Below are positions 34,719-42,832 of a stretch of 64,000 nucleotides of DNA, piece by piece (position 1 is the first letter of the stretch; every line of letters begins with the position of its first letter). The stretch comes from an uncultured Acetatifactor sp. (lineage in GTDB: Bacteria; Bacillota; Clostridia; Lachnospirales; Lachnospiraceae), in assembly GCA_910577235.1 (NCBI GenBank), contig CAJTMX010000022.1, forward strand, positions 1 to 64,000, read 5' to 3'. The translations under genes were made by a program, and so were the position numbers. Below the pieces are notes generated by a model. It was not told the DNA's origin. It did no database searches and saw nothing but the letters and a program-made list of their open reading frames with translations.

Positions 34719-37700
34719 TTATAAGTTTTTCCGTATCCGCAGGATGTTTTTTCCCTCCTTATACTCGTAAGAGACTTCATCCATGCTCTGCCTGACCATA
34801 TATATTCCCAGACCGCCCGGCTGCCTTTCCTCCGCTCCCAGCGTTATATCCGGGTCCGCGCTCCCCAGAGGATCGAAGGGAACTCCCCTGTCCGTAAAAG
34901 TGATGACCACGGAAAGAGGCTCCTCTGTCACCTCCACCTGTACCGCAGCAATGCCTGGTTCCGGGCGATACGCGTATTTGGCGATATTGCCAAACAATTC
35001 GTCTATGGCGATATCAATCTGCGTCCGGGCCTTTGCCGGACAGCCCCACGTCTCCAGATACCCGTCCACAAATTCCGTGACTTTCTCAATATTTTCCACA
35101 ACGGCGTCCACTGCCAATGTCTTTTTCTCCGTCCCCATGCCCGCGTCCTCCTGCCGCACAGGTTCCGGTCCTCTGTATTCCAGACAGAGCATGGTGATGT
35201 CGTCAAACTGAGGAGCCTGGCCCACAAATGCATCGATATCTTCCTTCACCGCAGGGAGCAGCTCCGCAGGTTTCCTGCCGGAATGCCGCCGGAGGATCTC
35301 CGCCAGTCTATCCGTGCCATAGAGTCTGTTGTCCTGATCCGTGGCCTCCGTCACTCCGTCCGTATACTGAAAGAGTTTGTCCCCCGGTGCCAGCCGCATA
35401 CTGCCCGACTGATACGCCATGCCCTTCAGGCCCGCCAGCACGAACCCCGGACTCACCGGCCAGGGTTGAAAAACACCGCCCCGCCTACAGATAAAAGGCG
35501 TCTCATGTCCGGCGTTCACATAACACAGTTCCCCCGTCTCCAGGTCCAGTACAGCCTCAAAGGCAGTGATAAACAGTCCCTCGCTGTTGGACTCGCACAG
35601 CAGATCATTCATTCTGGCGAACACCTCACCCAGATCCCTTCCCGGCAATGTGTGGTCCTTGATCAACGTCTTTCCGATCACCATGAACAGTGCCGCCGGA
35701 ACCCCTTTGCCGGACACGTCCGCCATAACCACGGCCAGATGCTTTTCATCCACCAGAAAGAAATCATAGAAGTCCCCTCCCACCTCTCTGGCCGGATTCA
35801 TGGACGCATAGATGTCCAGCTCTTTTCTGCCGGGAAACGCGGGAAAAATGCAGGGGAGCATGGAGGACTGAATGTGGGTGGCAACATCCAGTTCCGCCCC
35901 TATGCGCTCCTTCTCCGCCATGACCCGGGACAGCTTTTGTATATAGTCCCGCAGCTCCACGCTCATCTTTCCGAAAGATCCGGCCAGTTCCTCAATCTCA
36001 TCGCCGGTATGTATATCCGGGCAAAAAGCCCCCCCTTTCTCCAAACCGCTCACCAGCTCCTTGGCCGCCCGGTTTAACTGCCGCACCGGATTTATGATAT
36101 TTCCCCTGATAAATCCATAGAAAAATAACATGGAGAAAAGCGTCACCCCGGCTACGCTGCATATAATGATACACAGAAAGCGCGCCAACTCCTTTTCCAG
36201 CTCCGGCACCGACATATCCACCCCCACCACTGCCACGGGATCTCCCGCGCTGTCAAAGACCGGGCAGAAGGCAGACGCGATATAGCCGTATGCGTCGTCA
36301 TCGGTTATGGATATTTTCTCCGGAGGATTTTGCCTGAAAATCTGCCGCACCGCCTCCTTTCCCCCCGCCATATATTCTTCATGCCACCCCAGAGGACAGG
36401 CCCCCTCTTCGTGTTCCGCATCCCATATATAGACCAGATCATCCTCGCAGGGGACGAACACATAATAATATTTTAGGTCGGTCTGTCTCTGAGACGCGTT
36501 GAGAAATTGTTGCACCTGCCGATAATACGCGTCCTCCTGACCGGTTTCCAGATAGGAGAGCACTCTGTCACCGTCAATATATTCGGCGGCTGTCCGGGCA
36601 TAGGAGAAAGCAATCCTGTTATATTCCTCCAATTTCTCCCGCAGATACTGTATGCCCACGGACAGACAAGTACTCAACATCAGCAGCACCGCCAGAAGGG
36701 ACAGTCCTCCCAGCGCCTTCCCTGCCAGCCTGTTATGCCCCTTTCCCCTGCCGCCTCCTTTGCCGGATAAAAATCTGCGGGCGCGGGAGACAAAATGGGC
36801 CGCGCCAATGGAGATCACGCTTATACAGGCACCCAAAAGCAGGGTGTGGTGAACCGGCAACACCTGGGTCCCCCGCAGGATATAGAGAAACAGATTGGTG
36901 CTGAACGTCACCAACACCCAGTGTATACAATAGATGGCATTCACATTGCGGCTGATCTCTCCCGCCCAGGATAAAGCTTTCTCCGGCAGGCATCCTGCCG
37001 CCATATGGCAGATCCCAAGAATTCCCACTGCCGCCGCCATACCGGCCAGACAATCCCACGTGGAAATATGGTAATAACAGTTCTGCCCCTCTCCAAACAT
37101 GCCCCATCCCCGGTAGATGCCCACGGCAAAATAAACTGCCGCTGCCAACGCTCCCACCGTGGAAAACAATCTGTAAAACCTGTTTTTATTCTTCACATAC
37201 CGCAGCCGTTTTCCGAACAGGTAACCGCTCACAGGTACCAGGAGCCAGTTCGTCACCGGAAAGTCTGAGACGACCATGCCCGCCCCGTCCTCCGTGCCGA
37301 TAAAATATCCCATAAAGATATTGGCTGCGGGACTTCCCATATCGGTTCCGCCGAGCAGGGTGCCCGCCAGAGACAGGCCCAGGCAGAGCAGAAACATGCC
37401 TCTATCCGAGACTCGCAGCCTGATGAGCAGAGCCATCAGCAGCATGGCGAGAGAGGCAAATTGCAGAATATCGTTGCCCAGCACCCTGTAAGCCAACGGC
37501 GCAATGTATTTTTCACGATTCCCGGTGATCCCATAGCCCATCAAAAAGGGGATCAGAAAACGGCATATATTCAGCAGATATCCGGTCACGCCGATGCGTA
37601 TACCACGGCGGGCATATTCCCCCGGTGTGTCGCGGGAGGTGTACGCCATGCCGACGCCCATGGCAAACATGAACAGGGGGGCGCTCAAGGGGCCTCCGAT

Positions 37701-38075
37701 CACCGTGTCAAACAGATAGGGGATTCCCCCTGCCAGCAACGGCTCCGGTGTGCATTCTATGACGCAGTGTATAAACGCCAGTGAAAAAACGCATATGGCT
37801 TTGGCCAGATCAAGCTCCCGCTGCCTTCCACTGTTGACTGTATTTGTCGAAAAAATTCTATCCAAAAACTTCATGACTCTTCTCCGCTGCCGTCCTTTCT
37901 TTCCCGCTGCAAAACAGATATCCGTGACAGCCACATCCTCCACAAACAACATCCTGCCGTCCGGCGGCTGCTCCAGAAACAGCCGCAGATTCATCTCACA
38001 CGCAAGCTGCCCCTCCCGGGTAAGGATCTCCCTGTACAGTTTTTTCCGCTCTGCCACCCTTTTTCTCTTTCTCAT
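34719..38075 (-). CDS. membrane acyltransferase-like / sensor / HAMP / SpoIIE phosphatase / RsbW-like kinase fusion
   Basis: This 1118-residue protein joins parts normally on separate proteins. Residues about 85-440 form a multi-pass acyltransferase-like domain (ELDLAKAICVFSLAFIHCVI, MFAMGVGMAY, IYCIHWVLV), followed by a membrane helix (about 448-470), an extracellular sensor region (475-630, with AVVGVDM near its end), a second helix (632-655), HAMP (655-710), a PP2C/SpoIIE phosphatase (725-965; GGDFYDFF, MADVSGKGVPAALFM, FQYTDGVTEA, FDDITMLCL) and a GHKL ATPase of RsbW type (985-1118; IDIAIDELFGNIAKYA, GGLGIYMVRQ). The STAS protein at 32899 is its obvious substrate. The start may instead be the ATG at 37874 (GGAG upstream), which keeps every domain. 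Confidence 0.85.
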   Translation of the reverse strand: MRKRKRVAERKKLYREILTREGQLACEMNLRLFLEQPPDGRMLFVEDVAVTDICFAAGKKGRQRRRVMKFLDRIFSTNTVNSGRQRELDLAKAICVFSLAFIHCVIECTPEPLLAGGIPYLFDTVIGGPLSAPLFMFAMGVGMAYTSRDTPGEYARRGIRIGVTGYLLNICRFLIPFLMGYGITGNREKYIAPLAYRVLGNDILQFASLAMLLMALLIRLRVSDRGMFLLCLGLSLAGTLLGGTDMGSPAANIFMGYFIGTEDGAGMVVSDFPVTNWLLVPVSGYLFGKRLRYVKNKNRFYRLFSTVGALAAAVYFAVGIYRGWGMFGEGQNCYYHISTWDCLAGMAAAVGILGICHMAAGCLPEKALSWAGEISRNVNAIYCIHWVLVTFSTNLFLYILRGTQVLPVHHTLLLGACISVISIGAAHFVSRARRFLSGKGGGRGKGHNRLAGKALGGLSLLAVLLMLSTCLSVGIQYLREKLEEYNRIAFSYARTAAEYIDGDRVLSYLETGQEDAYYRQVQQFLNASQRQTDLKYYYVFVPCEDDLVYIWDAEHEEGACPLGWHEEYMAGGKEAVRQIFRQNPPEKISITDDDAYGYIASAFCPVFDSAGDPVAVVGVDMSVPELEKELARFLCIIICSVAGVTLFSMLFFYGFIRGNIINPVRQLNRAAKELVSGLEKGGAFCPDIHTGDEIEELAGSFGKMSVELRDYIQKLSRVMAEKERIGAELDVATHIQSSMLPCIFPAFPGRKELDIYASMNPAREVGGDFYDFFLVDEKHLAVVMADVSGKGVPAALFMVIGKTLIKDHTLPGRDLGEVFARMNDLLCESNSEGLFITAFEAVLDLETGELCYVNAGHETPFICRRGGVFQPWPVSPGFVLAGLKGMAYQSGSMRLAPGDKLFQYTDGVTEATDQDNRLYGTDRLAEILRRHSGRKPAELLPAVKEDIDAFVGQAPQFDDITMLCLEYRGPEPVRQEDAGMGTEKKTLAVDAVVENIEKVTEFVDGYLETWGCPAKARTQIDIAIDELFGNIAKYAYRPEPGIAAVQVEVTEEPLSVVITFTDRGVPFDPLGSADPDITLGAEERQPGGLGIYMVRQSMDEVSYEYKEGKNILRIRKNL

Positions 38076-38105
38076 ATGCCCGTTATCCCCGGCCTGTGTG
38101 TTCTC

Positions 38106-38906
38106 CTAACGATAGTCTTTTTCCAGGCCAAACTCTATCTCCCGGTTCATAATCTTCTCCTGATATTCCATGATGCGGTTGGCAATGTTTGCCTGCGCCA
38201 TCAGGTACTTGTCCCTGTCAAACTCCCGGGTCATCTCCGCAAAAGCCTCCCTGCCGATCTGCTCCATGCGCTCCTGCTGCGCGATCATATCCGTGATCTT
38301 CTGATACAGCTGTTTCAGTTTCTTGATCTTGGCCCTCAGGCCGGAAATCTCCTGCCAGATTTGTTTCTGGTCCTCGCTGCCCAGATTGCCGTCCACCGCC
38401 ACCGGCGTGGAATCAAGCTTTTTGGCGATCTGATTGGCGCTGAGCATATCCGCCAGACGCATGACGCCCTCCGTTGCCGGCAGGGAACCGATGCGCATTC
38501 TGTAGGAAACCCGGGGCAAAAAGTCGCTCTCCCTCTGTTCGGGGGAACAGATGCGGGCCATGACCACACATTCCCCGTTTTCTCCCCTCTCTACCCTAAC
38601 TTCCGTGGAAAAGTCTATCTCCGCTTTCTCCACATTCAGATTCGCCATGGGGATGATGGAGAGCAGCGGCACCTGCATCTGCAGATTGTCTATACTGTAC
38701 CCCTCGTCCCCCTTCTGGCGCACCTGTTCATAGGCTATGTTCAGGTTTTCAAGCTGTACAGTCTCCTCCGTGCCGCTTAAGCGCAGCACACCCATACTCT
38801 TTACGGTCTCCACCACCTGGGCGCGCAGCTGTTGGTCGGACCGCGCCAGCGCGCAGAGGGGCGCCCAGACCAGATCGTCCAGGGGTATGAAGTTGCTGTC
38901 CACCAT
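38106..38906 (-). CDS. DUF2589-domain protein
   Basis: This 266-residue protein has the DUF2589 pattern: LDDLVWAPLCALARSDQQLR, then IDNLQMQVPLLSIIPMANLN and VEKAEIDFSTEVRVER. The second half (about 175-266) is helical and charged. It has no signal peptide and no membrane helix. It is related to the protein at 33499-34635 and lies 31 bp upstream of the large sensor gene; its RBS is GGGGGAAG. Function is unknown for the family. Two paralogues in one operon suggest a two-part assembly. Confidence 0.72.
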   Translation of the reverse strand: MVDSNFIPLDDLVWAPLCALARSDQQLRAQVVETVKSMGVLRLSGTEETVQLENLNIAYEQVRQKGDEGYSIDNLQMQVPLLSIIPMANLNVEKAEIDFSTEVRVERGENGECVVMARICSPEQRESDFLPRVSYRMRIGSLPATEGVMRLADMLSANQIAKKLDSTPVAVDGNLGSEDQKQIWQEISGLRAKIKKLKQLYQKITDMIAQQERMEQIGREAFAEMTREFDRDKYLMAQANIANRIMEYQEKIMNREIEFGLEKDYR

Positions 38907-38922
38907 AACGTTCTTCCCCCTG

Positions 38923-40032
38923 TCAGCTCATAAAGAGCGCGCTCTCCTCCTGTCTCCTTCGCACCAGCCCGGCCAGCACCTTTCCGCCGCCCTTGTTATA
39001 CAGCAGCATCTTCTGCCCCACCGTGACGGCATCTCTGCCGGACACCAGTTTCCGCAGATTTCCTTTTCCGCAGTTGTAGCAAAAGCTGGTCAGGGCGTCA
39101 AACATGTTCTGATTCAGAGGAAAGGAGATAGTCCCTTTTTCCAAGAATTCATTCACATAGCCGGCGTATTTCTCCAGATCCTTTTTCAGAAGTTCTGCGG
39201 CCGCCTCCCGGGACGCCAGACGGTCCCCCGGTTTCACATCCTGGGTATGTCCGTATCCTATGGTCCATTTACCCGCCGGACACAGATAGGCTTCCAGACG
39301 GCAGCCCTCATAGCGTGCCACCATCTCCACACCCCGGTCAGAAATATGCAGCACGGCTGCTGTCTGAGCGCCCTGTATGGGAGCCGCCTCTGTCATAGCA
39401 GTAGTCTGAGCGCTCTTTTCGGGCATCATGCCCGGTGAGACCGCCGCCGGGGAAGTCTGCGCCGCCCGGCCCATAGCCGCGTTCACATCCCGCCGGAAAC
39501 CGTCCATGGTATAGTCGCTCTGCAATCCCAACCACAGATGATCCGGGTCGCCGTGCCCCGACGCGATGCCCCTGGCATGTCCCTCCTTGTGGCTGACGAT
39601 CACGCCGTCCGCCAGAGGGTCCAGAGAAAATTGCCCGCAGAGGAAAGCGAACAGTTCCACCGCCGTGTCATAAGTACGCTTTACCATTGCCAGAGCGCTC
39701 TCCCTGTCCGAACAGGTAAAGGACGCGCCTCCCGTATATTTGATACAGGCGGGTTCGCACATCTCCACACCGATATGGGTGTTGTTGGAACTGCCTCCCC
39801 CGTGCCAGCCCCGGTGATCCCAGGGCAGCGTCTGGTACACTTTTCCCGTGTTTCCGTCTATAAATGCGTGAACGCAGGCCCTGGACGCCTCCGGGCGGTT
39901 CCATTTGCGCACAAACACCTCCGCCGAGGGCTGGGGGCATCCCACGCTGTGCAGCATCAGCCCTTTTACTGTAATCTTCCTCCCTCTCCTAAAACAGGGA
40001 TTATCTGTCAAAATACACTCTACAATTTCCAT
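38923..40032 (-). CDS. bifunctional peptidoglycan hydrolase: PGRP-type amidase plus GH24 lysozyme
   Basis: This 369-residue protein has an N-terminal zinc amidase of the PGRP/amidase 2 type (residues about 15-165; LMLHSVGCPQPSAEVFVRKW, DHRGWHGGGSSNNTHIGVE, SHKEGHARGI) and a C-terminal GH24 phage-type lysozyme domain (about 232-369) with catalytic Glu in RYEGCRLEAYLCPAGKWTIG and the GYGHTQ segment. A Pro/Ala/Thr-rich linker joins them. There is no signal peptide, as in phage endolysins that depend on membrane holes to reach the wall. The ATG at 40032 has AGGAGAG upstream and was preferred over longer frames. Confidence 0.88.
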   Translation of the reverse strand: MEIVECILTDNPCFRRGRKITVKGLMLHSVGCPQPSAEVFVRKWNRPEASRACVHAFIDGNTGKVYQTLPWDHRGWHGGGSSNNTHIGVEMCEPACIKYTGGASFTCSDRESALAMVKRTYDTAVELFAFLCGQFSLDPLADGVIVSHKEGHARGIASGHGDPDHLWLGLQSDYTMDGFRRDVNAAMGRAAQTSPAAVSPGMMPEKSAQTTAMTEAAPIQGAQTAAVLHISDRGVEMVARYEGCRLEAYLCPAGKWTIGYGHTQDVKPGDRLASREAAAELLKKDLEKYAGYVNEFLEKGTISFPLNQNMFDALTSFCYNCGKGNLRKLVSGRDAVTVGQKMLLYNKGGGKVLAGLVRRRQEESALFMS

Positions 40033-40046
40033 TGCCGTCTCTCCTC

Positions 40047-40586
40047 TCAGTCTCCTTTGTCCGCCGCAGCGCCGTTTATCTCCGAAAAGCCCGTTCCTTG
40101 CCGTTCCCAGACCATGGTATTTCCTATGCATAGCCCCAGATATTCCCGCAGAGCCTGCAGCACCTCCCGCAACGTTTCCAGATAGCCCTCCACATCTTTC
40201 AGGGCGTCGTTACCCAGCCTGTATCCGGCCAGTTCTCTCATTTCCTCAGCAAGCTGCGTGAGCAGAGCGCTGACAGGTTCGCAGAACGCCCCGTCCTCTT
40301 CTTTGAACTGCAGCAACTCCTCACTGCGTTTTCTAAATTTATTTTCCATGGAGGTAAAGGTCTCCCCGTTGATCTCCATGGTTTCCTCCACGTCCCTGCG
40401 CTGATCCCTCTTGAGATATTCCGGCGCGTGCCGAAACTCCGTCTCCGTCTGTATCAGCTTGCTGTAAGCCGCGTATAGCTCCAGGCCCACGGCTCCCAGC
40501 AGGATCGTAACCTGATTCTGGGCGCATTCTCTGGCAGGAACCAGAGCCGCCCGGTCCAATGCGTTTCTCAACTGTTCTCTCATCAT
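40047..40586 (-). CDS. uncharacterised helical protein
   Basis: This 179-residue soluble protein is predicted to be almost all helix (YSKLIQTETEFRHAPEYLKR, LKDVEGYLETLREVLQALRE). It has no signal peptide or membrane segment. RBS AAAGGGAT precedes the ATG. It is preceded by a 33-bp tandem repeat array in the gap to the metalloprotease gene and followed after 14 bp by the amidase-lysozyme gene. No family was recognised; a chaperone or structural partner for the helical operon proteins is possible but unsupported. Confidence 0.6.
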   Translation of the reverse strand: MMREQLRNALDRAALVPARECAQNQVTILLGAVGLELYAAYSKLIQTETEFRHAPEYLKRDQRRDVEETMEINGETFTSMENKFRKRSEELLQFKEEDGAFCEPVSALLTQLAEEMRELAGYRLGNDALKDVEGYLETLREVLQALREYLGLCIGNTMVWERQGTGFSEINGAAADKGD

Positions 40587-40609
40587 TATCCCTTTCTATT
40601 TCAGTTCCG

Positions 40610-40708
40610 CATGTCCCCTGCAAACACCCGGTTTCGGTGATCCATGTCCCCTGCAAACACCCGGTTTCGGTGATCCATGTTCCCTGCAAACACCGGATTT
40701 CGGTGATC
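40610..40708. repeat. 33-bp tandem repeat, three copies
   Basis: Three head-to-tail 33-bp units start at 40610, 40643 and 40676. The first two are identical and the third differs at three positions. They fill most of the 180-bp gap between the metalloprotease gene and the helical protein gene. Since 33 is a multiple of three they stay open on both strands, but no start with an RBS uses them. Confidence 0.9.
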
Positions 40709-40766
40709 CGCATCCCCACGCTCTGGCGTCCCCATATGGATCAGGGCGTTTTCCGGGCTCATGCCG

Positions 40767-41951
40767 TTATGGAAGTTCGCATAATTCTGTGTACAGCGAT
40801 TCCCATATCTGAGTGGTGACCCAGTATTCCGGCTCCGGATAACCGGACAGTCCCATGAAACTTGTCTTATCCCGAAAGAGTATCTCTCCGGAAAATATGT
40901 CGTAAGGGTATTGGCCGGCATAGACCACTGTTCCCGAACCCTGCCACTCGTCCGCCGTTCCCCCGATGATGTAAGGACTTGTGCCCTGCACCGTCTCCGA
41001 CAGCCTGTATCTGTTTTTTCCCTTCATTCCATAGGGCACCATGTTCATGGAAACCGAGAAAGTCCCGTTCTCATACTCATCTCCCAGAAAAAGGCAGTGG
41101 CCGATCTCATGGGCCACTGTCACCTGGGGACAGGTATCCTGCAAAGAGATGACGCTGACATTGTCTCCAAAAGTAAAACCCGTGACTGACGCTTCCTCCG
41201 AGGAGGCCCTCTGTTTCATATTTTCCGGCACGATTCCGATCACCATATCGGCGTCGCCCCCGTCATGCAGCCGTTTCAGATACTGCCATGCCCGAAGTCT
41301 TCCCAGAGAGGTATCCAGATCATATCTGGCGGTATCGAGGGCCACGTCATTATCATCGTAGATGTTCCAGTGAAGATCCTCTCCCCCTACCGGAAATACC
41401 TTTTCGGTGTATTGCCACAAACTCTCGCCCAAAGGCCCCGTCTGTTTTGTCTCGCCGCTGTAATAGCCCGCAATAGGGACCACCAATATCTCCATATCCC
41501 GCATCCGGTTGAACGCTGCTTCCCGGTCCAATATCCCGCCCCGGTCCAGATCCACACGGATATCATACCGTCCTGCCTCCCATGCGGTCCGCTCTCCGGT
41601 GTCAAACCGGAGCAATCCATACTCCTCCCAATACTCGCTGTCCGTAAACCGCCATGTGTCCGTATCATTTGATATCAGGAGAGTGGGCTGCGCGCCCACC
41701 TCCTGCCATACCTCCGGCTCGATCTGAACGAAAAATCCGGTATTCCTCTCTGCCACCAGCATATCCATGGGATAGAATTCACCGTCTGTACAGTTGAGAC
41801 CCATACCCAATCCCTGGTTGACGATGATCCGGGGCACGGACTGTCCGCTGTCCGCGGCCTTCACAGACAGCAGCAGGCCCGTCACCGCAGCGGCGCACAG
41901 AGTGATCCCCAACACTGCCCCAATACCTGCTCTTCTATTCTTCTGCCGCAT
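40767..41951 (-). CDS. exported zinc metalloprotease, M64-like HExxH type
   Basis: This 394-residue protein begins with a basic tail and a hydrophobic segment (residues about 11-34, ending VKAAD), so it is exported or membrane-anchored. The zinc site is HEIGHCLFLGDEY near residue 275, an HExxH followed by a GDEY tail like that of M64 (IgA-peptidase-like) metalloproteases. The region before it (NMKQRASSEEASVTGFTFGD, VSVISLQDTCPQVTVAHEIG) fits a metzincin-type fold. The ATG at 41951 has GGAGG nine bases upstream and lies within the end of the coiled-coil gene, so the two are coupled. Substrate is unknown. Confidence 0.78.
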   Translation of the reverse strand: MRQKNRRAGIGAVLGITLCAAAVTGLLLSVKAADSGQSVPRIIVNQGLGMGLNCTDGEFYPMDMLVAERNTGFFVQIEPEVWQEVGAQPTLLISNDTDTWRFTDSEYWEEYGLLRFDTGERTAWEAGRYDIRVDLDRGGILDREAAFNRMRDMEILVVPIAGYYSGETKQTGPLGESLWQYTEKVFPVGGEDLHWNIYDDNDVALDTARYDLDTSLGRLRAWQYLKRLHDGGDADMVIGIVPENMKQRASSEEASVTGFTFGDNVSVISLQDTCPQVTVAHEIGHCLFLGDEYENGTFSVSMNMVPYGMKGKNRYRLSETVQGTSPYIIGGTADEWQGSGTVVYAGQYPYDIFSGEILFRDKTSFMGLSGYPEPEYWVTTQIWESLYTELCELP

Positions 41952-42786
41952 CTCCAAACGCCTCCATCAGCTCAATGACTTCATACATCATATCCGGGCT
42001 GTTCTCACCGGCCTTAAATTTTGATTCCAGACGGGAAATCTGCATATGAAAATCCTCCCAGTAGAGCAACTGCCGCTTGTACATATCGATGGTGGCATTC
42101 TGTCGCTCCATGAGCCCGGTCTGCTCCGTCATTCTGGTTTTGATCATCTCGATCTTCCGGTTTCTCTCTTCTACCTCCCGGCAGATCTTCCCGTACTGTT
42201 CGGAGAGTTCACGCAGACGGCGATGCTCCTCGTCAAGCCGGCGGCCAAGGGAACCGATCTCATTGTCCAGCTCATTGACCAGGGTGTCGATTGCCAGATA
42301 GAGCCCATATCCCGGAACCCAGAACCATTTCTTCAGTTCCTCACGCTTCTTCTCGGCTTTTCTGATCTCCGCCTCCCTTCGCCGCTTAATATCCAGCAGG
42401 TCCGCCTCAGACTTTCTGCAAGCTCTCTCATATTCGTCCTTTTCGGCGCTCTTCTGTGCCAGGGCGACTCTGGCATCCGCATTGTCCTTTTCCAACTGTA
42501 ACAGGTTTTCCTGCATCCGGGTGTACTCTCGTATAGACGCCTCCGCCGCAACGGCACTCTCCTCTTTTCTGACATTGTATTCCTCGATCTTCTCCTGTGA
42601 CTCCAGCTTTAACTGACGGAGCTGATCCCGTATCTCGTCAAACGCCGCCTTAAGCCTCGCGCTCTCCTCCTCGGTAGGAGAGACACACATAGCGTTCATC
42701 TCCATCAGAGACGATGCTGCGGATGTGACCGCCTCAAATATAACGCGCATGGCGACAAGACTTTTATTAAAATCTATTTTTTCCAT
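41935..42786 (-). CDS. coiled-coil protein, possible small subunit of an alpha-helical pore-forming toxin
   Basis: This 283-residue protein is nearly all long coiled helix. A single hydrophobic break at about residues 152-170 (WFWVPGYGLYLAIDTLV) sits exactly between two antiparallel-looking coil arms. That plan, without a signal peptide, is seen in subunits of XaxAB/YaxAB-type and related alpha-pore-forming toxins, where the hydrophobic tip inserts in the target membrane. The fold call is inferred from the layout, not from sequence identity. RBS AAGGGAG. It follows the 556-residue coiled-coil gene by 46 bp. Alternatives are a PspA-like or structural coiled coil. Confidence 0.5.
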   Translation of the reverse strand: MEKIDFNKSLVAMRVIFEAVTSAASSLMEMNAMCVSPTEEESARLKAAFDEIRDQLRQLKLESQEKIEEYNVRKEESAVAAEASIREYTRMQENLLQLEKDNADARVALAQKSAEKDEYERACRKSEADLLDIKRRREAEIRKAEKKREELKKWFWVPGYGLYLAIDTLVNELDNEIGSLGRRLDEEHRRLRELSEQYGKICREVEERNRKIEMIKTRMTEQTGLMERQNATIDMYKRQLLYWEDFHMQISRLESKFKAGENSPDMMYEVIELMEAFGDAAEE

Positions 42787-42832
42787 TACTTACTCCCTTC
42801 TTCGTATGTCTCCTTACTGCCGGCACCAGGCT

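Noticed and set aside
40339..40921. Small minus-strand proteins with 11-residue repeats across the tandem repeat
   Set aside because: The frames overlap two real genes out of frame, lack RBSs, and the repeats are in-frame simply because 33 is divisible by three.
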